Shown: positions 44,217 through 53,651, counted from the stretch's first letter. The stretch is 64,000 nucleotides of DNA from Candidatus Accumulibacter sp. ACC003 (GCF_907163085.1 NZ_CAJQTX010000001.1:637001-701000), one strand, 5' to 3'. Notes: generated from the letters alone by a model not told the origin. Translations and numbers: made by a program.

Positions 44217-44633
44217 TTACCCCGCGCCGCCGACGCCGATCTCGCGGAAGCGATCGATTGCCTCGCCGGGGGTGAAGTCTTCCAGTTCGAAGAACTGGCG
44301 CACTTCGATCTCGGCGTCCTGACCTTCGCCCGCCGGATTGGGGAAGCGCATGCTCCACTCGATGGCTTCTTCCTTCGACCTGACCTGGATGATTGTGTAG
44401 CCGGCGATCAGTTCCCTGGTTTCGGCGAAGGGTCCATCGACGAAGCTGCGCCGCTCGCCGGCGTAGCGGATTCGCCAGCCCTGGCTGCTCGCCTGCAGCC
44501 CCGAGCCATCGACCAGGACGCCGGCTTGCGCCAGTTCCTCGTGGTACTTCGCCATCGCCGCCAGCAGCGGTTCTTCGGGCATGACGCCGGCTTCGCTGCC
44601 GGCAGTCGCTTTGACAATGATCATGTAGCGCAT
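44217..44633 (-). CDS. YciI/DGPF-domain protein (first copy)
   Basis: A 138-residue YCII-related protein opening MRYMIIVKATAGSEAG and carrying SFVDGPFAETRELIAGYTII, the DGPF signature that names the family. It differs in length and sequence from the copy at 43231. It is the first DGPF gene after the ECF sigma gene, and a TGTCGA-type promoter lies upstream (44771-44798), so it is a good candidate target of that sigma factor. Confidence 0.93.
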   Translation of the reverse strand: MRYMIIVKATAGSEAGVMPEEPLLAAMAKYHEELAQAGVLVDGSGLQASSQGWRIRYAGERRSFVDGPFAETRELIAGYTIIQVRSKEEAIEWSMRFPNPAGEGQDAEIEVRQFFELEDFTPGEAIDRFREIGVGGAG

Positions 44634-44770
44634 CTGATGACTCCTGTGGGTGGCTGCCTGGAGCAGGGGAAGGGCGCTGCGCAGGCGGTGTCATTGCTGG
44701 TCCGCCTGGCGATCCGGAAATGCGCCTCGCCAATGACGTTCGGACAGTCAAAAGGCTGTTCCTGATCACT

Positions 44771-44798
44771 GGTCGATCGGCAGGGCCGTGAATCGACA
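44771..44798 (-). promoter_or_regulatory. Candidate ECF42-type promoter for the YciI/VOC genes
   Basis: On the minus strand TGTCGA (44798-44793) is followed after 17 bp by CGACC (44775-44771), with an overlapping CGATC at 13 bp. As I recall, the ECF42 group recognises TGTCGA at -35 and CGA(T)C at -10. The distance to the YciI ATG at 44633 would be about 130 nt. Confidence 0.45.
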
Positions 44799-44875
44799 CG
44801 CTGGCGAGTTTTTTTCACTGGGCAGCGTCGCCGTGGTCGGGTGCCAAAAACATACCGCCGGACGCCGCCGTTGAC

Positions 44876-46201
44876 TCATTGGCCCAATTCGCTCAATCGC
44901 CGCTCCAGGAAGCGCCGTTCGGGCGCCTGGCTGCTCAGGCTCAGCGCTCGCTGGTAGGCGGCGCACGCGTCATCGCGTCGGCCGAGTCGGCGGCAGAGGT
45001 CGGCGCGGGCGGCGTGTGCGAGTCGATAGGCGGCGAGTTCGCCGCGCGCCAGGATCGCGTCGATCAGCGTCAGGCCGGCTGCTGGACCATCGCGCATGGC
45101 CACCGCGACGGCGCGATTCAATTCGAAGACCGGCGAGGGTTCGACCCGCAGCAGCACGTCGTACAGCCCGACGATCTCGTGCCAGTCGGTCTCGCTGGTG
45201 CTCGGCGCTTCGGCCAGCAGCGCCGCGATCGCCGCCTGCAGCGCGTACGAACCGAAGCGGCGCGAGCGCAGCGCGTGCTCGACCAGCGCGGCGCCCTCGA
45301 CGATCTGCTCGCGCTTCCAGAGCGAGCGATCCTGGTCGTCGAGCAGAACCAGATCGCCCGTCGACGAAGTGCGCGCCGCGCGCCGTGACTCGTGCAGGAG
45401 CATCAAGGCCAGCAAGCCCTCGACTTCCGGTTCCGGCAACAGCTCGCGCAGCAGGCGAGCCAGACGGATCGCTTCGCCCGAGAGGTCGTGGCGCGTCAGC
45501 GCCGCCCCCGACGACGCCGAGTAGCCCTCGTTGAACACCAGGTAAATCACCCGCAGGACGCTGTCAAGCCGGTCGGGCAGGTCACCTGGCGACGGTTCCT
45601 GGTAGGGGATCCGGGCATCGCGGATCTTGGCCTTGGCGCGGACGATGCGCTGCGCCAGAGTCGGCGCTGGCGTCAGAAACGCGTGCGCGATTTCTTCGGT
45701 GGTCAGGCCGCAGACCTCGCGCAAGGTCAGCGCCACCTGCGCGTCGGGCGACAGCGCCGGATGGCAACAGGTGAAGATCAGGCGCAGCCGGTCGTCCTCG
45801 AGGTGCTGATCGTCAACGCTCGTCGCTGCATCGGCGATCGCCGCCAGCCGCTGGTCGGCCGCCTCCAGATCGCCGAGCGGCTCGAAGCGCGAGTTCCGAC
45901 GCAGCGCGTCGATGGCCTTGAAGCGACCGGTGGACACCAGCCAGGCGCGCGGATTGAGCGGTACGCCAGCACGCGGCCACTGCTCCATTGCTGCTCTGAA
46001 AGCATCCTGTAGGGCCTCTTCGGCGAGGTCGAAATCGCCGAGCAAACGGATCAGTGTGGTCAGCACCCGGCGCGACTCGGCACGGAAGATGATGTCGATC
46101 AGCTGGCGTGTAGCCGCCGGCCTGCCGTCGATTGCTTCACGCAACGGCTCGGTCGGCGTGTTGCCGGGCAGCACTGCGTCGGCGGGTGGGCGGATCAACA
46201 T
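44876..46201 (-). CDS. ECF42-like RNA polymerase sigma factor with C-terminal extension
   Basis: A 441-residue protein. Sigma region 2 is at the N terminus (LTTLIRLLGDFDLAEEALQD followed by WLVSTGRFKAIDALRR). Region 4 follows (LTLREVCGLTTEEIAHAFLT ... RIVRAKAKIRDARI). A long TPR-like C-terminal domain comes next, with FNEGYSASSG, LLALMLLHESRRAAR and the final ADLCRRLGRRDDACAAYQRA. This architecture defines the ECF42 group, which lacks an anti-sigma factor and is linked to DGPF/YciI genes, as here. The ATG at 46201 (MLIRPPADAV) is chosen because the longer frame would overlap the gcr gene. Confidence 0.92.
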   Translation of the reverse strand: MLIRPPADAVLPGNTPTEPLREAIDGRPAATRQLIDIIFRAESRRVLTTLIRLLGDFDLAEEALQDAFRAAMEQWPRAGVPLNPRAWLVSTGRFKAIDALRRNSRFEPLGDLEAADQRLAAIADAATSVDDQHLEDDRLRLIFTCCHPALSPDAQVALTLREVCGLTTEEIAHAFLTPAPTLAQRIVRAKAKIRDARIPYQEPSPGDLPDRLDSVLRVIYLVFNEGYSASSGAALTRHDLSGEAIRLARLLRELLPEPEVEGLLALMLLHESRRAARTSSTGDLVLLDDQDRSLWKREQIVEGAALVEHALRSRRFGSYALQAAIAALLAEAPSTSETDWHEIVGLYDVLLRVEPSPVFELNRAVAVAMRDGPAAGLTLIDAILARGELAAYRLAHAARADLCRRLGRRDDACAAYQRALSLSSQAPERRFLERRLSELGQ

Positions 46202-46337
46202 CGTCGCCGCGCACGATGCGTCGTTCGGCACAACACGCAGCTTGCCGGGTCGGCATCGCCGGCAGAAAGCGACGATCGGCGCCAAGCGGCTCGGTTCAAC
46301 GCCATCGCGAACGCTGCTCGGGATGGCGTCTGGCACA

Positions 46338-48329
46338 TTAGCTGACGCTCTTCCGGGGCGGCAGGAAGAAATCCATGGGCCTGCGCAGCAAGTGCTCAAG
46401 GATTGATCGGCCCAGCGTTCGCCACTGCGGGTCGGAAACCTGTCGGGAGCGCAGCGCGACGTCGAGGGCGAGCACGAAACTGACGCCCAGATTGACCAGG
46501 CCGATCAGCGTCACGCCGACTGCCGCCCAGACGAAAGCCCACACGTGCGTCGAGAAATCAAGGCCGACCGCGGCGATGCCGACGAAAGCCGACGAGAAGG
46601 CGACGTGACGAATGTCGATCGGCAGCCCGAGCAGCAGGCCGAATAGCGTCGTGCCGCCGAGCAGGACGCCGAACAGGAAGTTGCCGGCGAGCGCCCCGAG
46701 GTTGTCGCCGACGTAGGTGGCAAAATGGCGTCGACGCGATTCACCAAACACGCGCTTGGGCCACTCGAGTTGCAGGATGCGTTCGGGAATCCGGTTGTAC
46801 GCCGCGAAGTTGTCGTAGTAGCCACTGATCAGCCCGGAGATGAACAGGCAGACGCCGGCAATCGCTGCGTAGAAAATCGCGCCGCCGTGGACCGGACTTT
46901 GCGCCGCCAGCAGATAAAGTGATTCCTCGACACTGGCGAAGGGCTTACCGCTGATTTTGAAGAGGCTCCAGGCGATCAGCGCCGAGAATGGGATGGCGAC
47001 GCAGACGTTGCCGACGATGGCGACGATCTGGCTGCGACACGTGCGCGCGATGAGGTCGGTCATCGCCTCGATATTGCGCAGCTTGCCGCCGGCTTCTTCG
47101 ATGCTGGCGGCGATGGTATTGGCGGTCATTGCCGGCTGTTTGGTCGACACCGTGCCGTGCACCATGTGGATCAGGCAGAAACCCAGGCCATAGTTGAGGC
47201 AGAAGAGGATCGCCCCGGTCAGCGGCGGCAGCTGCGTTTCGACCAGCGCCAGCTTGAGGCAGGCCATGAAGGCAATCACGCAACCGCCAATCATCGCCGA
47301 ACGCGCCATCGACCAGTACTCGGCAGGCGTATCGGTGATGTAGTGGTCGCCATGGTGACTGGCGTTGTCGGTTACCCGCAGGGCGATCAGCTCGGTGTTC
47401 TGGCGCCAATGTCGGCGCAGGTTGTCGCGCAGGCATTCGTCGCAAATCAGCTGCACCGACAGCGTGACGATCGGCGGGTAGGCGGCAACACCGCTGGCGT
47501 CGCTGCGCACCCCGGCGAGAATGTCCAGCAGTTGCTCGCACCGGCGCAGCAGTTGTCGCAGTCGCTGCAGGCCATACGTCAGGCGGATGCTGGTGCCGTC
47601 CCTGGCGGCGGTCTTGCGAACGCGTTCGATGACTCCCTGGCACTGGTCCAGGAGGACGCGTAGTTGCCGGTCGTCGCTGTCGTCGGCAGGTGGCTTGCCC
47701 CAGTCCTTCGGTGTCGCCTCGATGTAGGCGGTCATTTCGATGCTCTGGGCGACGAAGGGCGACTCGTAGGTCTCGAGCGACGGTTCCAGACGCAGCAGTT
47801 CGGGATCGACGCCGCAGGCGGCGATCCAGTATGAGAGCACGCGCAGCGAGCGCAGGATCTCGGCGGCGGCCGGCGGCATCGTTTCTCTGGCCGGAGTCTC
47901 GTCAAAACGCATGGCCGCGACCAGTTCCAGCCAGGCGTCGTCGCCGATGCCGCGGACCCAGTGGCGGTCGCTCTCGTGATCGAACATCCTGCGCAGCACT
48001 GTCCGCAGCAGGCCGCGATCAAGCACTTCGGGCAGCAGCTTGTGGCCGATGCAGCGCAGGATTTCGCTGACGAAACCGCTATTCGGCAGGATGCCGGTGA
48101 CGGTGTACAACTCGATGTGGCGGTGCGTCTGGGCGAGCCGGGTGATCGCTTCGCGCAAGGCGCCGCGCAGCTCGGCGCGGCTGCGCAGGATCTCGCTGAG
48201 CGCGCTCATCTGCAGCCGAGCCGCGTCGATATCGTGCGCGTCTGCCGGCCTGATCTCGTCGATCAGTTGCGTCAGCAAGTGCGTCGCATGGGCTTCCGGG
48301 TCGGCGAATTGGTTGAGTAGTTGTTCCAT
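46338..48329 (-). CDS. gcr: Gcr-type membrane 'site-specific recombinase'
   Basis: A 663-residue protein of the family annotated as site-specific recombinase (SpecificRecomb, after gonococcal Gcr). The N-terminal half (about 330 residues) is soluble and alpha-helical. The C-terminal half has several long transmembrane helices (for example AMIGGCVIAFMACLKLALVE, VAIPFSALIAWSLFKISG, and LLGGTTLFGLLLGLPIDI). There is no tyrosine- or serine-recombinase catalytic motif, so the recombinase name is doubtful and a membrane function is more likely. It precedes the ECF gene on the same strand with 136 bp between. Confidence 0.85.
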   Translation of the reverse strand: MEQLLNQFADPEAHATHLLTQLIDEIRPADAHDIDAARLQMSALSEILRSRAELRGALREAITRLAQTHRHIELYTVTGILPNSGFVSEILRCIGHKLLPEVLDRGLLRTVLRRMFDHESDRHWVRGIGDDAWLELVAAMRFDETPARETMPPAAAEILRSLRVLSYWIAACGVDPELLRLEPSLETYESPFVAQSIEMTAYIEATPKDWGKPPADDSDDRQLRVLLDQCQGVIERVRKTAARDGTSIRLTYGLQRLRQLLRRCEQLLDILAGVRSDASGVAAYPPIVTLSVQLICDECLRDNLRRHWRQNTELIALRVTDNASHHGDHYITDTPAEYWSMARSAMIGGCVIAFMACLKLALVETQLPPLTGAILFCLNYGLGFCLIHMVHGTVSTKQPAMTANTIAASIEEAGGKLRNIEAMTDLIARTCRSQIVAIVGNVCVAIPFSALIAWSLFKISGKPFASVEESLYLLAAQSPVHGGAIFYAAIAGVCLFISGLISGYYDNFAAYNRIPERILQLEWPKRVFGESRRRHFATYVGDNLGALAGNFLFGVLLGGTTLFGLLLGLPIDIRHVAFSSAFVGIAAVGLDFSTHVWAFVWAAVGVTLIGLVNLGVSFVLALDVALRSRQVSDPQWRTLGRSILEHLLRRPMDFFLPPRKSVS

Positions 48330-48444
48330 TTCCCTGGCGCTAATCCTGGCTGAATTCTTGCGGCATCAAGGCTGCAACGGCGCTGGCGACGGAGCAGGGC
48401 AGCGGCGAATTGACGGCCGGGGTCGTGCCGCCCCGGTGTCGTCG

Positions 48445-48473
48445 TTTACAATCGCGGCATACTAGCAAATATT
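48445..48473 (+). promoter_or_regulatory. Possible promoter of yaaA
   Basis: TTTACA (48445-48450) and AATATT (48468-48473) are separated by 17 bp in the 177-bp divergent gap between gcr and yaaA. The start would lie about 25 nt before the ATG at 48507. Confidence 0.4.
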
Positions 48474-48506
48474 CGTGCCGGGAATCGTCCCGGCTGGAGG
48501 TCACCG

Positions 48507-49274
48507 ATGATCATCGTTCTTTCACCCGCCAAAGCGCTCGATTACCAGACGCCGCAGACGCTTCACGAGCATTCGCAACCCCTTTTCATCGCGGAGTCGC
48601 AGATTTTGATCGATCGTCTGCGCGAGTTGTCGCCGGCCGAACTCGCCAGTCTGATGAAAATCAGTGACGCCTTGGCGGTGCTCAATGTCAGTCGTTATGC
48701 CGAGTGGACGCAGCCGTTCACGCTGGATAATGCGCGGCAGGCGATTCTCGCCTTTGCTGGCGACGTCTACGCCGGACTCGAGGCCACGACGCTGTCGGTG
48801 GCCGATCGCCACTTCGCGCAACAGCACTTGCGCGTCCTCTCGGGTCTTTACGGCGTCCTGCGTCCGCTCGACCTGATGCAGCCGTATCGCCTCGAAATGG
48901 GCAGCCGCCTGAGCAATCCGCGTGGCAAGGATCTTTACGCGTTCTGGGGCGACCGCATCAGCGATGCGCTCAACGACGCGGTTCGTGAAGCCGCGGCGCC
49001 GGTGCTGCTCAATCTGGCTTCCGAGGAGTACTTCAAGGCGGTCCGGCCGAAGAACCTGACGGTGCCGGTCATTCAGCCCGTTTTCCAGGATTGGGGCAAC
49101 GGCAAGTTTCGCGTCGTCAGCTTCTTCGCCAAGCGCGCGCGTGGGCTGATGGCGCGCTTTGCGATCATCAATGGCCTGCTCGAACCCGCCGGCCTGAAGG
49201 ACTTCACGGTCGCCGGCTACGCCTACGCGGCCGACGCCTCGAGCGACAGCGTCTGGGTCTTCCGGCGCCGCTAG
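48507..49274 (+). CDS. yaaA: Peroxide stress protein YaaA
   Basis: A 255-residue YaaA/DUF328 protein, which in E. coli lowers intracellular free iron during peroxide stress. Family motifs are [16 protein letters not shown] at the start, [20 protein letters not shown] in the middle (about residues 113-132) and the C-terminal [18 protein letters not shown] at 48507 follows GGAGG. It is a single-gene unit. Confidence 0.97.
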   Translation: MIIVLSPAKALDYQTPQTLHEHSQPLFIAESQILIDRLRELSPAELASLMKISDALAVLNVSRYAEWTQPFTLDNARQAILAFAGDVYAGLEATTLSVADRHFAQQHLRVLSGLYGVLRPLDLMQPYRLEMGSRLSNPRGKDLYAFWGDRISDALNDAVREAAAPVLLNLASEEYFKAVRPKNLTVPVIQPVFQDWGNGKFRVVSFFAKRARGLMARFAIINGLLEPAGLKDFTVAGYAYAADASSDSVWVFRRR

Positions 49275-49326
49275 GAGTTCGCCGCCGGCCAGGGCTGCGG
49301 CGGCCTTCGGCACGCTGTCGCGCCGC

Positions 49327-49758
49327 TCAGCGGGCGGCGATCAGCGCGCTGGCGGCGGCGCTGCCGATGATCAGGCAAGGCGGCGGTGGCCGGCGCTGGC
49401 CGGCGAGTCTGAGCAGCTGCCGATCACGCGTGATCAGCAGGTCGGCGCGACAGCGTGCGCCGAGGATCAGGAACTTCTGGTCGTCGGCGTCGCGACAGCG
49501 TGGCAGCCGGTAGTCCTCGGGACCGGCGGCTTCGCAGCGCTCGAGGAAGCCGAGGTAGCTGTCGATCAGCGCCTGCTGAGCGCCGGCGTCAAGCATGAAC
49601 TGCGGGTATGCGGCGACGCGCTGCAGTTCGTCGAGGCAAGGCTGATCGCTGAAGCACAGCAGCGTGCCGTCGGCGATCGCCCGGCGCAGCGCCAGCGTCT
49701 GCGGGTCGGCAAAGTGCAGCAGGTCGATGACGACGTTGGTGTCGAGAACCGCGCGCAT
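49327..49758 (-). CDS. PIN-domain protein, putative toxin-type RNase
   Basis: A 143-residue PIN domain. Acidic active-site residues are in MRAVLDTNVVIDLL (about residue 5), DELQRVAAY (about 44), CRDADDQKFL (about 103) and LLITRDRQLL (about 122). It resembles the 'toxin component, PIN family' group (TIGR00305-like), members of which often lack an adjacent antitoxin; none is seen here. Start at ATG 49758 is 4 bp after the stop of the FAD oxidoreductase gene. Confidence 0.85.
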   Translation of the reverse strand: MRAVLDTNVVIDLLHFADPQTLALRRAIADGTLLCFSDQPCLDELQRVAAYPQFMLDAGAQQALIDSYLGFLERCEAAGPEDYRLPRCRDADDQKFLILGARCRADLLITRDRQLLRLAGQRRPPPPCLIIGSAAASALIAAR

Positions 49759-49762
49759 GCCT

Positions 49763-50896
49763 TCAGCCGACGTGCAGTTCGGCAAGCGCCCGTTCGGCGA
49801 TCGCCAGGCATGCCGTCAGCCCCGGCGATTCGATGCCGAACAGGTTGACCAGGCCGGCAATGCCGTGTTGCGCCGGACCCTGGATCAGGAAATCGCCGGC
49901 GGCCTCGCCGCGACCGGCAATCTTCGGCCGGACGCCAGCGTAAGCAGGCGTCAGCGCGTTCGCCGGCAAGGCCGGCCAGTAGCGACGAATCTCGGCGTAG
50001 AAAGCGTCGGCGCGCGCCGCGTAGACGCGGTAATCGAAGTCGCCGATGGCGTTCTCGGCTGGCGGCTTCGGCAACCACTCGACGTCGGGACCGAAGCGCG
50101 CCTGGCCGCCGAGGTCGAGCGTCAGATGGACGCCGAGGCCGCCGGCTTCCGGCAGCGGATAGAGCAGCCGCGCAAAGGGTGCGCGACCGGCGAGCGCGTA
50201 GTAGCTGCCCTTGGCGTGGAAGCTGGCCGGGATCTGCGCTCCTGGGAAACCATTCAGCGTGGCGGCGACCTGCGGTGCCCACAGGCCGGCGGCGTTGATC
50301 ACCATCGTCGTCCGGAAGCGCAGGCTTTCGGCACCGCCGCTCTCGAGCACCATGCCGGTGGCGTCGATCGAGCCGGCGCGCAGCGGACTGCGCAGCGCCA
50401 GCGTCGCGCCGTCGCGCTCGGCGTCGCCGAGCAGCGCGAGCATCAGCCCGTGACTATCGATGATGCCCGTCGATGGCGACAGCAGCGCGGCGGTGCACGC
50501 CAGTTCGGGTTCGAGCGCGCACGCTTCGGCGGCGCTCAGAAGCTGCAGATCGTCGACGCCGTTGGCCTCGCCCTGCCGTTGCAGCGCGGCGAGTTGCCCC
50601 TCCTGCGCCGACGTCGTGGCGACGATCAGCTTGCCGCAGCGGCGGTGCGCGACGGCGTGCGTGGCGCAGAACTCGTAGAGCTGTCGTCGGCCGGCAACGC
50701 ACAGGCCAGCCTTGAGCGAGCCGCTCGGGTAGTACAGCCCGGCGTGGATGACCTCGCTATTGCGGGCGCTGGTCTCGGTTCCGAAGGCCGCGTGCCGTTC
50801 GAGAATCACCGTCTCGATGCCGCGCTGTGCCAGCGCGCGTGCGCAAGCCAGTCCGACTACGCCAGCGCCGATCACCACCGCTGCGATGCTTTCCAT
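49763..50896 (-). CDS. FAD-dependent oxidoreductase, L-2-hydroxyglutarate oxidase-like
   Basis: A 377-residue DAO-family flavoprotein. The N-terminal dinucleotide-binding motif is [20 protein letters not shown], and the following [20 protein letters not shown] with [11 protein letters not shown] is the pattern of the LhgO/YgaF group. The C-terminal part has [20 protein letters not shown] and a final [20 protein letters not shown]. The likely reaction is oxidation of a 2-hydroxy acid with electrons passed to quinone; the substrate is inferred. The PIN-domain gene follows after 4 bp. Confidence 0.9.
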   Translation of the reverse strand: MESIAAVVIGAGVVGLACARALAQRGIETVILERHAAFGTETSARNSEVIHAGLYYPSGSLKAGLCVAGRRQLYEFCATHAVAHRRCGKLIVATTSAQEGQLAALQRQGEANGVDDLQLLSAAEACALEPELACTAALLSPSTGIIDSHGLMLALLGDAERDGATLALRSPLRAGSIDATGMVLESGGAESLRFRTTMVINAAGLWAPQVAATLNGFPGAQIPASFHAKGSYYALAGRAPFARLLYPLPEAGGLGVHLTLDLGGQARFGPDVEWLPKPPAENAIGDFDYRVYAARADAFYAEIRRYWPALPANALTPAYAGVRPKIAGRGEAAGDFLIQGPAQHGIAGLVNLFGIESPGLTACLAIAERALAELHVG

Positions 50897-51065
50897 TACT
50901 CACTCTCCTGCGGGCGATTGCGCATTGTAAGCACCCAAGCACCGTAAGCACGGTCTGAGGAGCGTGCTCGGTCGGTTTGCGGTGCCGTGCGACGGTTGCG
51001 CAGGCCTTCGCGCGTATGGCCGTTGCCGGTTCGTCAGCCCGCCGCTCAACGGGCGTATCGGCGCC

Positions 51066-52631
51066 TCACGAATCGAGCTTCGCCGGCAGGCGCGAGAGCT
51101 GTAGGGATTGCGGGAAATGATCACGACTGGCATCGTTGGCGGTGTCGCGAGCCGTGCTGAGCGTTTGCATCGATCCCGGTGGTGGCTTGGCCGGCAGGCG
51201 GACCTGTACGCAGCTACCTTTGCCGTCTGCGCAGCTGCTGATGACGATTGAACCGTGGTGACCGCCAACGATCTCGCGAGCGATCGGCAAACCCAGGCCG
51301 CTGCCGGCAGCCATGGCATCGGGCAAGCGGTGAAAGCGCTCGAAAACGCGTTCGCGCTCATCCTCCGGAATGCCTGGGCCGTTGTCGCTGACGTCAATTT
51401 CGACCAGGTCACCGACGCGTTCGCAGCGCAAGGTGACCAGCCCCCCGGTGGGCGTGTACTTGAGGGCGTTGTCGACCAGATTGGCGAGCAGTTCCCGGAG
51501 CAGCGTTGGATCGCCGATGATCGTCGAAACACCTCGCTGTATGCCAAAGTCGATCTTCTTCTCGTCGGCGATGCGTAACCACTCTTCGAGCATTTCATCG
51601 ATCAGTTTCGCCAGATCAACAGAAGACGCATTGGCCATCAGGCGCTGGCCGGCTTCGGCGCGGGCCAGCGCCAGTAACTGGTTGGCCAGTCGAGTGACGC
51701 GCTTTACGGACTTGCGCAGCTGCTTGCTGACGGCCTGGTCGGTCTGCTCGCCATTTAACAACTCGATCTGGACCTGCAGACCGGCGAGCGGGGTACGCAA
51801 TTGATGCGCAGCGTCCTGCAGAAACTTTCTTTGCGCGGCGTTGGCTTCATGCAAACGCGCCAGAAGTGCATTCAGCGCGCGCACCACCTCGCGAATTTCG
51901 AGTGGCACCTGGCGCAGATCGATCGGTGCCAGATCTTGGCCGGAACGTTCGGCCAGCTGTGCTTCCAGGTCATACAGCGACGCCAGGCCGGAGGTTATTC
52001 CGTAGTTTGCGACAGCGGCGACAGCCGCGAGCACGAGCAGTACGGCCAGGCCAAAACCGAACAACAGATCGCCAATCGCGGCACGGCGCTTACCCAGTGT
52101 TTCAGCGACCGTTACGTATACGCCGTGCTGGTCTACCACCGGGTGGAAGCGGACGCCGCGTATGGCTTCGCCACGGAAGTCTCCGTCAAAGAAGGAAAAT
52201 ATCGGCTCGACGGTGTTCGGGCGCTGGTCGCGAGCCTCGAAGGGGGGCGGCGGCACGCCCGATAAACCTTCTGGTGGCGGCAGGTCGGCGTGGCCGGCGA
52301 CGATTCGGCCTGATTCATCGCGAACCCGGAAGTAGATGTGGTCTACGGTGTCGGTGCGCAGCAGTTCTTCGGCCTCGGCGGTCAGGCCGATCGTGATTTT
52401 GCCATTTTCGACCCGTGCACGATTGGCGATGCCGCTCGCGAGGTTCGCCAAACTCTGATCGTAGGCGGCACTGACGACCTTTTCGGCGGCTTGATAGCCG
52501 AACACTCCGCCTGCCAATAGCGCCACCAGAATGGGGACTGCCAGCGCTCGCAGCAGACTGCGCCGGAGGCTGCTGCCTGTTTCTGTCTCGGTGCTGCGGG
52601 CGCCAGCTCTGGCGGCGCTAGTCGCCGGCAT
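51066..52631 (-). CDS. Sensor histidine kinase, TctE-like
   Basis: A 521-residue membrane sensor kinase. An N-terminal helix (LLRALAVPILVALLAGGVFG), a periplasmic sensor domain (about residues 50-190), a second helix and a HAMP-like region are followed by the phospho-acceptor motif FLQDAAHQLRTPLAGLQVQI. The ATPase domain has LVDNALKYTPTGG (N box), DNGPGIPEDER (G1) and GSGLGLPIAREI (G2). The start at ATG 52631 overlaps the response-regulator gene by 14 bp. The pair is divergent from an acetate-type symporter operon, which is a likely target. Confidence 0.93.
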   Translation of the reverse strand: MPATSAARAGARSTETETGSSLRRSLLRALAVPILVALLAGGVFGYQAAEKVVSAAYDQSLANLASGIANRARVENGKITIGLTAEAEELLRTDTVDHIYFRVRDESGRIVAGHADLPPPEGLSGVPPPPFEARDQRPNTVEPIFSFFDGDFRGEAIRGVRFHPVVDQHGVYVTVAETLGKRRAAIGDLLFGFGLAVLLVLAAVAAVANYGITSGLASLYDLEAQLAERSGQDLAPIDLRQVPLEIREVVRALNALLARLHEANAAQRKFLQDAAHQLRTPLAGLQVQIELLNGEQTDQAVSKQLRKSVKRVTRLANQLLALARAEAGQRLMANASSVDLAKLIDEMLEEWLRIADEKKIDFGIQRGVSTIIGDPTLLRELLANLVDNALKYTPTGGLVTLRCERVGDLVEIDVSDNGPGIPEDERERVFERFHRLPDAMAAGSGLGLPIAREIVGGHHGSIVISSCADGKGSCVQVRLPAKPPPGSMQTLSTARDTANDASRDHFPQSLQLSRLPAKLDS

Positions 52632-53301
52632 CGGGCGTTGTCTTGCCGGCGATCTTGCGGGTGTTTTCCAGACGATAGCCGAAGCCGCGGACCGTGCGGA
52701 TGTTGAGACCCGCAACTTCCAGCCGCCGCCGCAGACGGTACACATACACTTCCAGCGCATTGACGCTGCTGTCGGCTTGCAGGCGTTCCTTGGCCACCGT
52801 GTGTCCGTCGGCCTCGGCCAGGGCGCTGAGTAGATCCCATTCCCGGCTGGACAGGATCAAGGGTTGCTCGGCCAGTGAAGCGTGGCGACCGGCGATGTCC
52901 ATCGACAGCGGACCGAAATCGATGCGCCGGGCCATGGCATTGGCGCCCCGACGAGTGGTCGCGCGCATGCGCGCGGTCAATTCAGCGAGTTCGAAGGGCT
53001 TTGACAGGTAGTCGTCGGCGCCCAGGTCGAGGCCGTAGATTCGATCATCGAGGGTGTCGCGTGCGGTAATCATGATCACCGGCAGCGATTGGCGGCGTTC
53101 GCGGATTCGTCTGACGATTTCGTAGCCGCCGAGCCCCGGGAGGCCGACGTCGACCAGGACGAAATCGAACTTCTGCTCCTGCAACAAGCGATCCGCCGCC
53201 ATGCCGTCAGATTCCACGAGCACGCTATCGCCTTGCCCGGCCAGGAAAGTGGCGATGCCGTCAGAGAGCTCCCTATCGTCTTCTATCAACAGGACATGCA
53301 T
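52618..53301 (-). CDS. OmpR/PhoB-family response regulator, TctD-like
   Basis: A 227-residue regulator. The receiver domain has the acidic pair in MHVLLIEDDRELSDG, the phosphorylated Asp in FVLVDVGLPGLGGYEIVRRI, and the conserved Lys in DDYLSKPFELAEL. The C-terminal winged-helix domain (about residues 130-225) has LSSREWDLLSALAEADGHTV and the VNALEVYVYRLRRRLEVAGL recognition region. ATG at 53301 (MHVLLIEDD) is the natural start. It precedes and overlaps its kinase gene. Confidence 0.95.
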   Translation of the reverse strand: MHVLLIEDDRELSDGIATFLAGQGDSVLVESDGMAADRLLQEQKFDFVLVDVGLPGLGGYEIVRRIRERRQSLPVIMITARDTLDDRIYGLDLGADDYLSKPFELAELTARMRATTRRGANAMARRIDFGPLSMDIAGRHASLAEQPLILSSREWDLLSALAEADGHTVAKERLQADSSVNALEVYVYRLRRRLEVAGLNIRTVRGFGYRLENTRKIAGKTTPDAGD

Positions 53302-53651
53302 GAAACACCTCGATTGCCAACGCAAAAAGACAGAAGCGGATTGTGGCAGAAAGACGCGCCGCTTTGTTCTTGGCCGTGCCGCGGCGGCGATGGTGCCCGG
53401 CTGGCGCGGCAAACAACATGCGTGGGCAATCTGAGTCGGCGGCCTTGCCTGCGCGGCCGTTTCCGGATAGCCGTCTGAAGATGCCTGGCCGCCGTAAGGC
53501 GTTCTTCAGAATTCAGACAGATTCATGTAAGTCACTGTTATTAATAAATAAATGCTTTGTTTTGTAAGCGCGGCGTAAGTTCGTCAGCCTACCTTGGCGT
53601 CGGCAGTTGCCCTGAATGATTCGACAAACCGTCCCTTTGCGAGGAGGCAAG
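53302..53651. promoter_or_regulatory. Divergent control region: two-component system / symporter operon
   Basis: A 350-bp gap containing four copies of GTAAG (53494, 53527, 53564 and 53575). The last two are 11 bp apart, the helical spacing expected for tandem OmpR-family half-sites. An AT-rich tract (TTATTAATAAATAAATGCTTTG) lies between the second and third copies. GAGGAGGCAAG just before 53652 is the ribosome site of the DUF485 gene. No gene is seen in the gap. Confidence 0.45.

Noticed and set aside
14441-44800. Shared gccgtgaatcgac segment at about 14443 and 44785
   Set aside because: The match is only about 13 bases with no extension, and the copies lie in unrelated contexts; probably chance.
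49327-49758. A complete vapBC toxin-antitoxin locus
   Set aside because: Only the PIN-domain gene is present; no small antitoxin-like frame with a ribosome site lies next to it.
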